From Dastarcus helophoroides (Eukaryota; Arthropoda; Insecta; Coleoptera; Bothrideridae): DNA of 64,000 nt. The stretch is taken from assembly GCA_028583605.1 (NCBI GenBank), contig CM053328.1, positions 4,148,304 to 4,212,303 of the forward strand, given 5' to 3'. Shown here piece by piece: positions 30,820 through 44,400 of the stretch. How positions within the stretch are numbered: position 1 is the stretch's first letter; every line of letters begins with the position of its first letter. The position numbers and the translations under genes are program-made. Below the pieces are notes generated by a model that was not told the origin of the DNA, made no database searches, and saw only the letters and a program-made list of their open reading frames with translations.

Positions 30820-33800
30820 TCACACTTTCTCTTTGAGAATCGAATAGACCAGCTTTACCGGATTGATATCCGTGAATCTTCTGACTCTTTTAATCAACTG
30901 TTGAATTCTCGGATCGTTTAAAAATTCGTGCGCCAAGACGCAGTTGTCGAAACTGGGATTTTCGCAACTTTTGTAGATCTTCTCCACCTTTTCCCTTAAA
31001 CTGAGTGCTTCCAAGTTCTGCACTTGGGTGTGCCATGGTAGAGCAGCGCTTAGGACCGTCAAAACGAGATCGTACGGTAATATGTAAACCAGAGGAGGGC
31101 TGTCCTGCTGGCTCAAAACCTAGTAGATAAGAGAGATGTAGAATTTTGCATATTTTTTCAATTCTTTTGTATTAATATCCAAATTCAGTTATCGATGAAA
31201 TATCATAATCATTTTAAAGATTTTAAGATTATTTTTCATTATTAGGATCCTTAATGACTCGTTTTGAATTAAATAAGAAATAATTTTAACTTCGCGAGCC
31301 CACTTTGTAAGATATTTAAATTATTCTGTAAATACATGAAATTGTTTACTTTTAAAAACGTTTTTTGACACATGATATTTAAAGTTATTTAATTTTAAAA
31401 TTGTTCCTTTCTAGGTAAACAATTTTGTCACATATTAGGTTTTAAGCATTTCAAATATCTTATAACCATGTTGAAATATAAATCTTGTCCCCTGAAACCA
31501 ACTTGTATTTCGATTTCTGAAGATAACCAAGAACTAGTCCGTTCCACCAACAACAAAAAATATAGTCATGTGTCAAAGAGCGTTTTCAAAAGTAAACAAT
31601 TTACTTTCCTAGCACCTACTCTTGTATTGTGTAACAGTGTGTTTTTGCTTTTATATTTTGTTTAAACTTCATTATTACTTTAAAATAGTGAAGTCAGGTA
31701 GGCTCAAGGGGGACCTTTGGGTGTGCCCCTGATCGATTCTAATATGTTTAAAAATCTTGCTTCAATTTGATGATGGTTAACTATCTGGAAATGATTACCA
31801 ACCTATTTCCACATTTGAAAATCTATGTTCCATGTCCAATGAAGACGATCCGAATTCATCGCTGGTAAAACTCTGCTCTTCTGGATGATAATCAATGTAC
31901 ACACCATCCTCAGCTTCGTCATCGTAGGAAGGAGCCCCAAAGCTCGATTCCCCATGTTGAGATAAATCTTGATCGCTTGGTGTTACAGTTTCACTTTTCT
32001 CGCTTTGGAGTTCGTAGATGTAAACGCTGTCACATTGATGAACAGTTTTATCGATCACCGTGTCTATTATTTCAGTAGCCATTTGCTTGTTCTTTTCTAT
32101 TTCTAGGTTACGCCTTCTGACACTATTTTCGTGTGCTTCCCTCTTAGCTAACTCTCTGGATACGAAATTCATTCCTAAAATATTACGTTAGTTTAATCCT
32201 GACATAGCAAACCGTGGATATGGAAATTCAACCAATATTCATTTCTATACCTTGTAGGCAAACTGTGTTAAGTCCAATTTTTCCCAAAATGAGTTGTCTT
32301 TATTATAAAAACACCATCTTTAATGTGCTCTCTTCACCATCAAGATATATAATAAATAGCAAATTTAGTCCTTTTTGAAAAATGTCAAGTCCGGGTTTAT
32401 CCTAGACCTAAACTACGTTTAGTAACTTTAATTTTGTTTATCTAAGAATGAGTTTTAGGACTTAGTTTGCTTTTGGATTTGTGAATATTAGATGATAATA
32501 TATCACATCCACAGCTTTGCTACGTGGGTCGTATATTAAAAATCTACAACAAACTGACCTACATAGCTTTCCCAACAAATCTTTTTCCCCAAAGACAATT
32601 CCAAAGCTTTAGTAAAACCCAACATATAGGATTCATCCTTGCAGAAATCCAGCAACAAAGCTGAATAATTCACCCTGTCATCGTTCAACTTGTACATATC
32701 GAATAATAAATCTTTTATCAATCCCAATCTGTTTACTTCCAACGGCTTCTCGCTATTGAAATACTTCTCGAACCAAAATTCGATTTGATAGTAATCGTCT
32801 TTACAAACAGCTTCCGTACATTGCGGATCGAATTTTCGAAACTCCCGCCGCACTTCAAGCAGTTCGTCTTCGTTTGGAAAGAAGAGGATCAAATTGAGCA
32901 GAATGAAATCCTTCCAGGGTATGAATTCGGTATCGCCGAAAATTTTCCGCGAGAATTTGTTGATTTCTAGGGACGTCATCTTTCGCCAAACTGCAGGCAT
33001 GACCAAATCTTTTCCATCCTCTGGATCCCAAGCGATGTAATCTTGAAGGATGTAGAGAAAGATTTGTTCCGGGATTATGCCGCTGGGCGCCAACTGTTTA
33101 AACACTTTGAACAGCTGTCGCAACTGCTGAATCTGAAATGAGTAATATTCTTGGCAACACGTTTATTCTGTAGAAAAACGATTTTCTTAGGATCATAAGT
33201 TTGGTGGACTGGTCCTTGGTTATCTTCAAAAATTAATATACAAATCTTGCCCCCTGAAACCAAGAAAGATTAAAAAACACGACATGGATCCGTTTTTTAA
33301 TCAAGAAAGATTAAAAAACAGAGCTTTTTAATGATTTGGTATGGTATAGGCACAGAGTACTCTGTGGTATAGGTATTTGGCACAGTACACCGCAAAGGCA
33401 AGACCAGGTGTACACCGTACTAGGGATGATCGATATTCATCGATGGTAAATGAACATCGATGTTTAGTGGAAAAACATCGATGTTAAGTTTTCGATAATA
33501 TTGACACATCGATGTTATGAGAATAAAATCGGAACATCGATATCGATACACTCTAAGTCTAGGGCTAGGCCATCTAGGTGATTAGGTGTAACAAATGTTG
33601 CTGATTAATGTCGCTGTTAGTATTATTTCACTTTTACCCAATTTACACTAGATACTTTTGAAACGATGTTAATATTGATGTCAATATCGATGTTTCTCTA
33701 ATATCGATCATCCCTACATCGTACTTTTGTGAGAACTACCGTACATATATGATAATTATCGCAATATGGCAACACTGCATCAGAGATAAATAAGACCACA

Positions 33801-36800
33801 GAATACCTGAAATGCGACAACCAACTGCAGCGTATGTGTCCGATCATAACCTTTTTAATGCTGGAAGTAAAAGTAGGTGGCGCTAGTAAATATTCCCGCA
33901 AAAATTAGAAATAACAGTTATATTTGTGGCGGGTTTATTCGGTTATTTTAAGATATACCACCGCGAAGAATTTCTGATTAGCAAAAATAAATTTTTGCGG
34001 AGATATAACCAAAATAATCGACTCGAAGCTTTTTCTTGGTTTCAAGGGACAAGATTTGTGTATCAATTTTTGAAGATAACCAAGGACCAGTCCGTTGCAC
34101 CAAACTGATGATCCTAATAGTTTTCGTGTAGAATTTCTTCCTCCCTTTTCATGGCTTCAAAACCTGATGAAATTCAATATCATAAGGACAAAAAGGAGGT
34201 TTTCAGCATGAAAACATTGCTCAATGTTTTCAGCTCCCTGTTACATCTTCTCCAATATCCTTATTAAAGAATATTGTTAAATTTCTATTCGACAAGATTA
34301 AGTGAAAGCGATTAATGAACAAACCACTTCACTGATGTGTGGAGAGAGATAAATCACAAAGAAAAATACTTATTACTGGAAGCTTGATTGTGATTGTAAA
34401 CTAGAATTTAGTTTAGTATTTTGGTTACTCATCGATTAATAGTTAATCCAGCGCTGAATTAAACTGTTATATTATTCTACAGCAAAGTATTGTAGCAAAA
34501 TTACGCACCATAAACACCCCCGAAGCTTTCCATTCTTTATCCGTTTCCTCATATACTGGTTCTGGATCACGATAAAGCAATATATCAGGTCTTACGTAAA
34601 ATTCATCTCCATCTAATACCAGTTCAAGTTGAATAGTTTTTTCTGATTCCAGTGCGCACATAAGCACGTCGCACATGTCTTTCACGCTATTAACTTCGTT
34701 TTGATATCTGCAAAATCACGAGAAGAAGAGGGTAATACAGTCCTGGTCATAATTCTTGTTTTGTTTTTGGTCAGGACTGCATAAGAGAAAATACCTAGTT
34801 TTTATATCAGTAAAAATTTCGGTCGCTGCTTTTGATACCCTTTGAACTATTTCATCGAATCGGCTGCAGGCGTCGTTGGCTATTAACATCGAAGCTAAAA
34901 CAGCTCTTTTCAGTTCGGCATTTACAGCAACCTTCCACTCTTCCAGCAGTTTGAAGTAGTTTTCTTTGACTAATTCCGACGGGGTGTATCCTACGTTTAA
35001 TGCCCCTTTAGACGGCGACCCTTTCTTTTTGACCTCTTTGGCTGTTTTTGAAAGTATGTTGCCATCCATGGCAGTTATATATTTATATACTGCTGCCTTC
35101 TTCTTATCCATAAGGGAAATCGTCTTCTTTCTCTTCTCTTCGATCATATCATGAAAGACCTGCGATTATATCAAGATTCAACCTAGACTACAGTGTGCAG
35201 CCCCCTGAATAGTGAATCATGGGTAGGCGAACTACCAACACATCAAGGGAGAATGCAACAAACATACTAATGGAAGGTAAAATTCTTCCGATGGGATCTA
35301 ATCTATCTATCCTAGGAGTGAATGCGAGCACTAACTTCTCTTGGGACGATCATGTGCGCGCTATTGCCAAATCCGTCTCTCAGAAGCTAGGCTTTCTTTT
35401 TAGAGCTAAAAAGCACTTCACATCTCATCAGCTATTAACACTATACAAAGCTCAAGTTAGGGCAACACTAGCCAATACTTGTTCTCATGTTTGGAGTTCA
35501 GTCCCCAAAACACACTTTAGGTCTCTTGGATTCAATTCAAAGAAGAGCGATTCGCCTAATATCAATTATTGTTGTTTCAAGAGAATCGGTCAGAATCTCG
35601 TATCAGACGAGAGTCTGACCGATCCTCTTGAAACACTAGAGCACAGGCGTATGGTTGGTGACTTGTCTCTTTTCTACAAGTACTATCATGGAAGATGCTC
35701 GCAGGAACTAATAGGATTAATCCCCCAAGGGCAAGATTTTTGAGGCGTACTAGACAGTTGGAGACAGCAAATTCCTGCGCGGTCCAGCTTGACACAGTGA
35801 GGACTTCCTTCTATGGAGACTCTTTTTTCTATAGAACTTCCAAGTTATGGAACTTGTTACCGAAAGGAATTTTCCCCAAAAATGCCAACTTATCCTTGTT
35901 TAAGAAGGCGGTTCATCGCCATCTATCCTTGTTTCCGCATCCTACTCGCAGTGCTTTGAAAGCATACTGGGGTTACCATTTGCGAGTGGATTAAACTAAA
36001 AAAATCTCGTCAATTTGGTGTATTCAACCCGAACGACGAGATCTAATAAGATTGAAACCAGTTTTTGGTTTCCAAGTTCTAAATCTGATAAACATCCAAA
36101 CCTATTAGTCTGGGGATTAGAATCAAGACTTCTGGGGTTTTCCTAAAAAGCGACCGCTTGCTAAGCGTTTGTGGCTCAACTGTTGGGAGTTCGCCTATCG
36201 ATGATTCACTGTACACACTTACAGGTGGATCTGTGGTTTGTGCATTAGATGCGATTATATTATTAAAAATTCATATTATTAAAGATTGTATTATTAAAAA
36301 TACGTCTGATACTACCTGAATATCAAAGTAGTACTCTGGCGTCGACAAAGTAAGTGACAAAGAGCTGTATTGGTCAACTTCGCCTTGTCGGATGTTGTCT
36401 TTGGTAAAGATATTCTCTTCGCACGGTTTCCCTGTCATTGCGAACAAATAATAATCGGTCAACAGATGATACGTATCAACTAGTCGATCCAGCTCAATTT
36501 GAAAGGCTAAAGTGAACACATTGTACAATTCACACACTTGTTTCAGGACCCAATTTTGCGACAACAATCTCTCCCGTTCCTCCATTGATTCTTTCATCTT
36601 CTGATCGCTTATGTCCCACAAAAGTTGTCGTAATTCGTCTATGCGGCAATGCCATTCAGCTTTCACTTCTTCATCGCTCCTCAAATCGACGGACATGTTG
36701 TTGTAATTGTACTGGAATTCGTGAAGGTAGTTTTGTCTGTAGTCAGGGCGTTCAATGTATTGCTTCATGTGATTTTTGATGTAACTAATGTAAGGTACCA

Positions 36801-39800
36801 TGGTGTTGAGGATCACCCTTCGCATGAAGAAAACTTGTTTCAGATCTTCCACGTAGATTTCTTCGGCACTTTCCCAGAGATTAGCAAGGCACCTTCTGTA
36901 ATATCAATGATTGTGAGTAATTGGAACTTTGTTTTCTCTTCATGGTAGACTCATTGGTCCGAAACATTACAGTAGAAGTGTTAAATTTTTATTTAATAAT
37001 TCTACTATAATGCTTGCGGACCTAATAAACATTTTTGATAAATGACCAATTAAATGTTCTGTAATTAGACAGTTAAACGTGCTCAAAATTGAAACAACAA
37101 CAACCGCAACTATAGACTAGTTTCGGGCCTTCCTTGGCCTCATCAGTATGGTACTAGATGAAAGTAAAGTCAGGCCGAGGACGTTTGTATCTATGGATGT
37201 TGCGATGCAACCCGTGATACAAGCTTTGCCTCATCTACGTGAACTTTGCAATTGCAAGTCTAGTTTTCATTAGATTCTAATGAAATTAGATTTCAATTGC
37301 ATCGTAATAAACTTGTATATATTCGTATATACAAGGCTTATTATCTCAGCTAATAAACATTTGTTTTTCTCCATAACGAGATATATCACTTTTTTTTTTT
37401 TTGGTGGAAACGAACTGGCCCTTGCTTATCTTCAAAAATGATTTAATAATCTTGTCCCCTGAATTTTGGTGGAACGGACTGGTCCTTGATTATCTTCAAA
37501 AATTGAAATACAAATCTTGTCCCCTCGAAACGCGTTAGAGCAATCTTTGTTGTGTCTTGGTTTCAGGGGACAAGATTTGTGTTTCAATTTTTGTACCCTG
37601 AAACCAAGAAAGATTTTTTTAATTCTTCTTGGTTTCAGGGGTCGAGAAACCATACCATATAGTTGTTCGGAAGCGGTATTTCCAAATACACCCATTTTTC
37701 TTCGCCCGGCTTGGCCTCTTCCTCTCCTTCTTCAAAGTATGTAATGTCGTATACTTCCTCCAGTTCAGGTGCCTGAGTTTCTTTGGTTTCCGTTTCAACT
37801 GATTTTCTCGGCGATATTCCTCCTTTACCACCTGAAAACCAAAATGTTGATAATGTCTAACATGGTTTGGTGATTAATCCAACTAGATATTATGGTTTGG
37901 TGATTAATCCAACTAGATATTATGGTTTGGTGATTAATCCAAGTAGATATTATGGTTTGGTGATTAGTCCAAGTAGATATTATGGTTTGGTGATTAATCC
38001 AACTAGATATTATGGTTTGGTGATTAATCCAAGTAGATATTATGGTTTGGTGATTAATCCAAGTAGATATTATGGTTTGGCGATTAATCCAAATATATAT
38101 TTTTTACTGACCTTAGGAAAAATCAACGAATATTTTTTTAAAGTTATTTTTATCTGTATAGGTTTTCGTGTTACATTAATCAGAATTAAAAGCAACACGA
38201 CGACGATTTAAAATAAAATCAATTGGGAACTATCTAAGGTTTGACCTATTTTGATAAACAACTTTTCAGCGCTCAATACTATAATCAGTATAAGATACCT
38301 TTCCCTTCTTTTCCTTCTGGGACCTCGTTCTTCTTATGATTGTGATTATGATTGCCTTCCCCTTCTTCCTTCTTCGGTGGAGATGGTGACTTCTTCGGCA
38401 AGTGCAACTTCTTCTTACTCTTAGTCTTCATGGAACCTTTGGCGCTCTTGGGCGACGAAGAAGGCCTCTCGTCATCTTCGGCGTTGTGGTATAGAGCCGC
38501 CAACCCAAACAGCTCCATAGACGGCTTAGGAGGTAAACTGTAATCGCCTATAATCATCCTGGCTAATTTCTTCAAACTTTCAAAATCCAAAGTGTCGTAA
38601 AAGAAATAATAGTAACACCCTTGATCGATGTAGAATCGTTCCATTGGATTCGTCACATTCTCATCGAGTAATTTCAAAGCGGGGTGGGTGGTTTCATCGT
38701 CCAAATTAACATCCGTCAAACTCTTCTCCATGCGTATAACCGCCGATAGGAAGGTTTCTATATTTTTTTGTTCTTTGGGGGCGATTGTGTTTGGTACAAT
38801 TCGTGACTTTCGCATTTCACGTTTTTCCTTCGTACAGACGCTATCTTCTTCGTCGTCCATTCTCATTTTCAAATCGGCGATGTCGACGATACTTTTGAAG
38901 TCCATAAAATTCACCTGAGAGGCGATTTTAGTGGCGTTTAACGTTTCTTCAAGACACGCCGCTTGGTGAATGTCACTCGGATAATTAATAAGTACCCAAC
39001 CGGAATACTCCCCCAGAGTTTGCAGGTATTCGTTGAACATCGCCGTGAGTAGATAATCCGTGAGGGTTTCCCCTATTGTCAGTTGACTTTCAGCGATTTG
39101 ACCAAGGTGAGCAGCTTCCGAAAGAGATATTTCTTCGCAAGGAATATAATGGGAGTTTGCGATTTTTTATTTTCTAATTTTGAGGGTGTTCCCGCTTTTT
39201 CCTCGGGTGGAGATTTGTGTGGGGGTGAGTGATTGTTCTCTTTTTTGCCCTTTTGTAACTTTTTGTTTTGAGAACCATTGTTTCGACCACCTCTTTTCGG
39301 TGATGTCGGTGGAGTCGTTTCCTCATCTGTGTATTCAATTTTCGTCTCTTTCTTGTAACATTCCAAACAGTAGTTGGTCGCATCGTGAAGCTCAATTAAT
39401 TTTAGGTTGCTTTTTTTCAAGAGTTTTTGTAACTGAGGTAGAACGTTTACATCCGTTAGTCCATTTAGACAAACGCAGTTGGTAAATTTGAAATCAGGTC
39501 TTGGTATAGGCGGTGGTAGAGGGTATTTTACCAGGAGTGCTCTATGGACTATATAACCGACGATATTCATGCCGCTTTCGATTAGTTTTAGGTCCTCTGG
39601 AGGACACGCGGCTTCGTCCAAATTCCAAGGCCACTCGTACTTGCTGTATCGGTTGAAATCATCTTGATCCATCACGTTTTGTCTTTCTATTTCTTCGATG
39701 AAATCTTGTTCAATATTTTTGGGTAAATCGCTGAGATCTTGGATTATTTCTTCGGTCGGTTGAACGCGCGGGAAAATCGGTTGACTGTGGACAAAAAGCG

Positions 39801-41091
39801 TAGCCCAATTACCCCAGGTTCTCCTATCTGGTTGTTGATCGTATACTTCGATATATTCATAACACCTTAGCGCCAAATTGATGATATCCTTGACCGCATC
39901 CTCGCACATTTTTCTTATTCTTTCGGCCTTCAATCGCAACTTTTCAGCGTAGAGTCTAGAATGCAATTCCAAAATTCTTTGTTTCTCAAAATAATAATTC
40001 TGCTTGGCATCGTTTACATTTTTATCGCAGATTATACCTTCATTTTGTATATCATTTTCCTTTTGTTCCATGATTTGTTCGTTGATAAACTGTCTGTTTT
40101 CGATGATGGTTTCCTTATTTTGTTTGACGACGAATAATTTTGTTATCATTTGCTTTTCAAAGTAGCTTTGCACGAGCATTTTGTGGGATATCAGTCGATC
40201 GAATTGTCGCTCTTGGTCAGACTCTAGGGTTTTCCAAACGTTATCCACCAATTCGTTCTGTAGTTGCAGCTTCATTATATTTCTTTCGGCCCCTTTGTTA
40301 ACCTTGTGTCTCAATTCATTTATCACTCGTTTGGCTTCGCGGGGGTCCGGTCTAAAATCTTTTTTCTTGGCTTCTTCCTGCAGATCAATCAATTCTTTGT
40401 AAGTTAAATCTTGAAGGCTACCACAAAATGGCAATTCTTCTATTTTAGAATCCATTAAACAGTTACACGGACATTCACACGTACACGGCTTACCAGGTAC
40501 TACTATTTGCGGTTTACCTTTAGAAGATAAATACTCTAAATAGTTTTGTCTGGCTTCCTGACATTGTCTCGTTAAGTTTTCCAAACGTTCTTTATGCCAG
40601 CGGATTATATCCAAGTTTTCGACCAGAGGTTCACACAGAGAATCATCTGGAACTTTGAAATTGTCCAAAATACTCTCTTTAACCAAAGATACGTTAAATT
40701 TTTCGCTTTTAGGGCGCAACCTTTCGCGCTTTCGTTCTTCGGCGATAAAGTGTAAACGACTCTTATCCTCCAAAGTTAGGTAGAGTTCGTAGAAGAGGTT
40801 TAAAGCCGCTGTACCTTTCTCGCCAACTATTTCCACCAAATCAACTTCGTCCAATTCGATACCAATCGAACTTAACCAGTAGCAGATGTGATTTTTAAAG
40901 TTCGCGTACGCAACTGAGATGCTAGTGTCTGGTTTAATCAAATCCAACTGCTCGTCGGTCAAAATGTGATAACTACGAAGAATTTGACTGACCAGAATGC
41001 CATCCTTTGCTTTTCTTGCGAATGTCTCTTTGTCCATGTCTATGACGATGCCTAGGCTGTTCACGAGCCATTTTTGTATTATTTTTAACAT
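30820..41091 (-). CDS. SPEF2: Sperm flagellar protein 2 (SPEF2/KPL2) orthologue
   Basis: There are eight exons on the minus strand: 41091-38299, 37831-37651, 36892-36316, 35159-34795, 34707-34509, 33132-32559, 32174-about 31803 and about 31119-30820. They total about 1790 codons (human SPEF2 about 1820). The N-terminus is a CH-like domain (about residues 1-115, WLVNSLGIVIDMDKETF). Next come a Cys-rich TCECPCNC, a long coiled coil (about 230-400), a Lys/Ser/Pro-rich linker, a relic adenylate-kinase-like segment (GWVLINYP, 38985 region) and C-terminal EF-hand-like helical exons (FIPWKDFILLNLIL). SPEF2 belongs to the C1b projection of the axonemal central pair and binds IFT20 during sperm-tail assembly. 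Exon 1 has a frame break near 39163. One extra A would fix the frame and also makes all phases through exon 7 agree. The exon 2/3 junction and the exon 7/8 junction are weak or unresolved. Confidence 0.85.
33421..33716. mobile_element. hAT element B copy 2, in a SPEF2 intron
   Basis: This 296-bp MITE starts TAGGGATGATCGATATTC and ends AATATCGATCATCCCTA, with flanks CACCGTAC (33413-33420) and CATCGTAC (33717-33724). It is the shortest of three B copies and reads through the site where element C sits in the 7211 copy. It lies between SPEF2 exons 5 and 6. Confidence 0.92.
35238..36180 (+). pseudogene. CR1-like LINE 3' fragment in a SPEF2 intron, antisense to the gene
   Basis: The C-terminal part of LINE ORF2 (GKILPMGSNLSILG, LGFLFRAKKHF, LETLEHRRMVGDL) is read in frames 35219-35743 and then 35695-35994, with a frameshift near 35730 and a scrambled stretch near 35550. 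It is followed by the family's 3' untranslated tail. It is the same family as the reverse copy at 50060-53160. It lies in the intron between SPEF2 exons 3 and 4. Confidence 0.85.
37395..37640. repeat. Cluster of the dispersed 'TTGTCCCCTGAAACC' repeat
   Basis: Several partial copies, in both orientations, of the repeat seen at about 40-180 lie back to back within a SPEF2 intron. The nearest copy starts only about 15-20 bases past the exon 2 donor. This may be why that splice site looks unusual. Confidence 0.6.
37863..38100. repeat. 30-bp minisatellite, about 8 units, in SPEF2 intron 1
   Basis: The unit ATGGTTTGGTGATTAATCCA plus ACTAGATATT is repeated eight times with at most two or three substitutions and no length change. 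The intron would otherwise be small. Because 30 is a multiple of three, a plus-strand frame of repeating VINPTRYYGL stays open, but it has no other support as a gene. Confidence 0.95.
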
Positions 41092-41147
41092 TTTGATTAT
41101 ACAATATTAAAGAAGCGAGTTTATATTGATAGGAAATTAATACGCTA

Positions 41148-41363
41148 TTACTTTTGAAAATCCATAATCTTTGAAGTAACCAATTTGTTAATGTCAGTTG
41201 TCATTTTTGGACAGTCGCAGGTAAAGAGAATTAAAAAACGGCCCACTTGGGCGTAAGGTTTCAAAACGAGGTTTTGTCGGGGACCTGAAACCATTTTCGC
41301 CTTTAAAAATGTTTGGGAAATTTCGAATTTAATTTCTATTGCGTAGCCAGTTGCTTCTTCCAC
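41148..41363 (-). CDS. Small ORF of unknown identity upstream of SPEF2
   Basis: It is a 71-codon frame beginning MEEATGYAIEIKFEISQ and ending just 56 bp before the SPEF2 start, on the same strand. The composition is not repetitive (mixed charged and hydrophobic residues, two Cys). It matches nothing I recognise. It could be a small real gene, part of the SPEF2 5' leader, or chance. A hAT element begins about 44 bp upstream of its ATG. Confidence 0.25.
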   Translation of the reverse strand: MEEATGYAIEIKFEISQTFLKAKMVSGPRQNLVLKPYAQVGRFLILFTCDCPKMTTDINKLVTSKIMDFQK

Positions 41364-41407
41364 TCAATAGGAATTGATGGAAATTATGAAATATTTTAAA
41401 CTAAATA

Positions 41408-44400
41408 CGGTGGCGGCTGGTGACTTTTTGACAGGGGGTGCGCAGATGCAAAACCAGGGCTTCGAACCGGAACTGAACCTAAAACCGGAAACCGAAAAAA
41501 AACCGTTATTTTTGTAGGAACGAAAACTGGAATAGAGCCGGAAAAAAATAACGGTTTATTTCGGTTCGTTGAATTTGTATGTTCTTAAAATAATTTTTAC
41601 TTTACCCTAAAGTTTGGGATTTTTTTAGAAATTTCCTTTTCAAAATTTTACACAAATTCGTGCAACTTTCATCTGAAAATTATGAGTTAACTTTAAAGGA
41701 CATTTTTTTGAAAGTTTAATTAGAAACCTACAATTTCCACTCTTTCTAAGAAAATGTTGATTTTATTCTCAAAATTTCAAGTCAAATTGAATTTTAAGTT
41801 GTATAAGTTGAATATTCATTTTTTCTAATTTGTGGTTGTGTTTTGAAATTTGGACCCTTTTCTCAAAATATTTCTTTTCATTTTATAAAATTTCGAGTTT
41901 AAAATACAAATTGTATGTGCTATTGTAAATATGGACTCAAGCAGTGAAGTCTTTTTCATTGAAGCCCAGTTTCCTGGCAATTTTATTTGCAAATTTGAAT
42001 TTTTCCGAAAATTCCAACTTTTTCTTTAGAACAAACACTCAAACTTTGTTTTTTTTCCTCAAACTTGGATTTTATAATATAATACCCTTGTTTTTTGAAG
42101 TTATTAATAAAAATTTCGAGTTACCTTGAATTTTTTCCTTCAAATTTCACTTTAATTTAAATATGCCAATTTTTTCTCGATATTTCAAATTCTAATGATT
42201 TTTTGCTATGCCCACTTCATCAAACTTCCCAAAATCTCAAAATTTGTGATAAAATCTTGCTATTTCTAATTTTTCCTAGAAATTAAGAATTTCAGTCAAA
42301 ATTTCAAGAGAAAAATACAACATTTATATTCCAATTTAAAGCCGGGATCTTGAAATTGAAGTCGAAATTTTAAGGATAAACTTGGAACGATGACATGTTA
42401 GAAAATGTCCAATTTAAACTTCCAATTTTTATCTGGTTTTGTTTAAGCTATATTTCAGTTTTTTCCTAAAATTTAGATTTTCGCCTCGAAGCTGCGATTT
42501 TTGTTTAGATTGTTTTGAATTTAGGCAGCTTTAAAATCGAAATTTAGTTAAATCTTGAATTCCTTTTGTAGAATTCGTTCAAAATTTAAAAATTGGTAAT
42601 TTGAAAACCTAGATTCTTCACCAAAATTAAAAAATTTCTGGTACAGGCGAATTTTGAAAAAATGTTAAAGTTATCACAACAACTCGAACTTTTGAAAAAA
42701 AAATGGAAATTTCGAAAAAACTTTAAATTTTGGATGAAGCTGTATTTAATTTCGAAAAAAGTCCCAATTTTGATGATAAAAGGTAACACTTTTCAAAAAA
42801 GATTAAAATCCTGAAAAAATTCAAATATTTTAAAAATTCCCAATTTTGAAAAAAGTGAAAATTTTCGGGAAAAAGTCGGAATTATCAAAAAAAGAAGTTA
42901 AAACTTCCAGAAATAGTAAAAATTTTAAGCTAAAGTGGAAATTTTCAAAAAAAAGGTAAATGTGTTGAAAAAAAAATGTTTCATCATAATCATATTATAA
43001 AAAATCCAAACTTTTGAAAACAAGAGGAAATTTTCCAAAAAAAAAATCAAATCCTGAAAAAGTTATAGCTTCGGGAAAAAGTCGAAATTTCGATGATAAA
43101 CGGTCGAAGTTTTCAAAAAAAAGTCTAAATTTTGGAAAAGGTTTGAAAATATTAAAAACGTCGGAATTTTGAGAATAAATTTAATTTTTCAAGAAACAAA
43201 AATTAAAGGAAAAAATCTAATTTTTCAAATAAAAGTTCAGTTTATTACATAAAAGCCGAAACTTCAAGAAAAAGTCGAAATTAAAAAAAAAATCTCAGTT
43301 TTCAAAAAAAAGATCAAAGCTTTGAGAAGTTGTCAAAAGTTTGACCAAGGTCAAAAATTAAAAAAAAACAGGGTAGAAGTTTTTAAAGGTCAGTTTTTTA
43401 ACATCATTAAATTTACAGAAAAAATCAAAATTTTGAAAAAAAAATAACAATTTGGAGAAAAGATCAAAATTATGTGTAAAGATTTTTAAAAAATTCAGAA
43501 TTTGGAAAATAAATTAAAATCTTAGAGAAAGGTCAAACTGAAAAAGTCTGGCGATTAATAAAATAAGTAAACATTGAAAGCTAAAAAAAAAGAACATTTG
43601 AATTTGAAAGTTTTCAAAATATAAAGACGAAATGCTTTAAGGAAATCGAAAATTGTTTAAGAATTTTCAATTAAAATCGAACTGCAGCATTTAAAAAGAG
43701 TAATCATTTTTAGAAAGTCAGTATCTTGCGAAAAAGTGAAAATTGAAAAAAAGTTTAATAAAAAAACAAACATTCGAGAGAGTCGATATTTGCAAAAAGT
43801 TAAAACTTTGAAAAAATTCAAATTTTTAAAAAGAATTGAAATGTTATGAAAAAATCGAATTTAAAATTAGTTATATTTGCAAAAAAAGATGAAATTTCGA
43901 GTCTGAAATTTCTGATATTTACAAAAATAAGGTCAGACAACTTCGAGATCAATTCTAAATATTCAAAAAAAATTGTAATTTTCAAAAAATAAAATTTTTA
44001 ACAAGAACGAAAGTTATAAAAGTAAAATGTTCAAAAAAATCAAAACCAATCAAATAAGACAGAATTTTGAGGAATTTGGAATATTCAAAAAATCAAAATT
44101 TTGAAAAAGGTCGAAGTTTTCGAAATCAAGATTAAAATTTCGAAAATTTGGAAGTCGAACGGAAAAAGATCGACTTTGTCAAAAAGTGGGTTTTTATTGT
44201 CGAAATTTTCAAAATAAGTCAAAATTTTCAATAAAAATTGAATTCTTCAGAAAAGTCGAAACTTTCAAAAAGTATATAACCAAAGGATCCTTTCTCTTTT
44301 TTTCACCTAGTCAAATGCACGGGTATCAGCTAATTTTTTTTATAAAGTTGAAGGTTTGAAGTTTGAACTCAAAATGAACCCAGAATCCAGAGTTTTAGCC

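Noticed and set aside
37867..38211. Repeating VINPTRYYGL protein
   Set aside because: It is the plus-strand translation of a 30-bp intronic minisatellite inside the SPEF2 gene.
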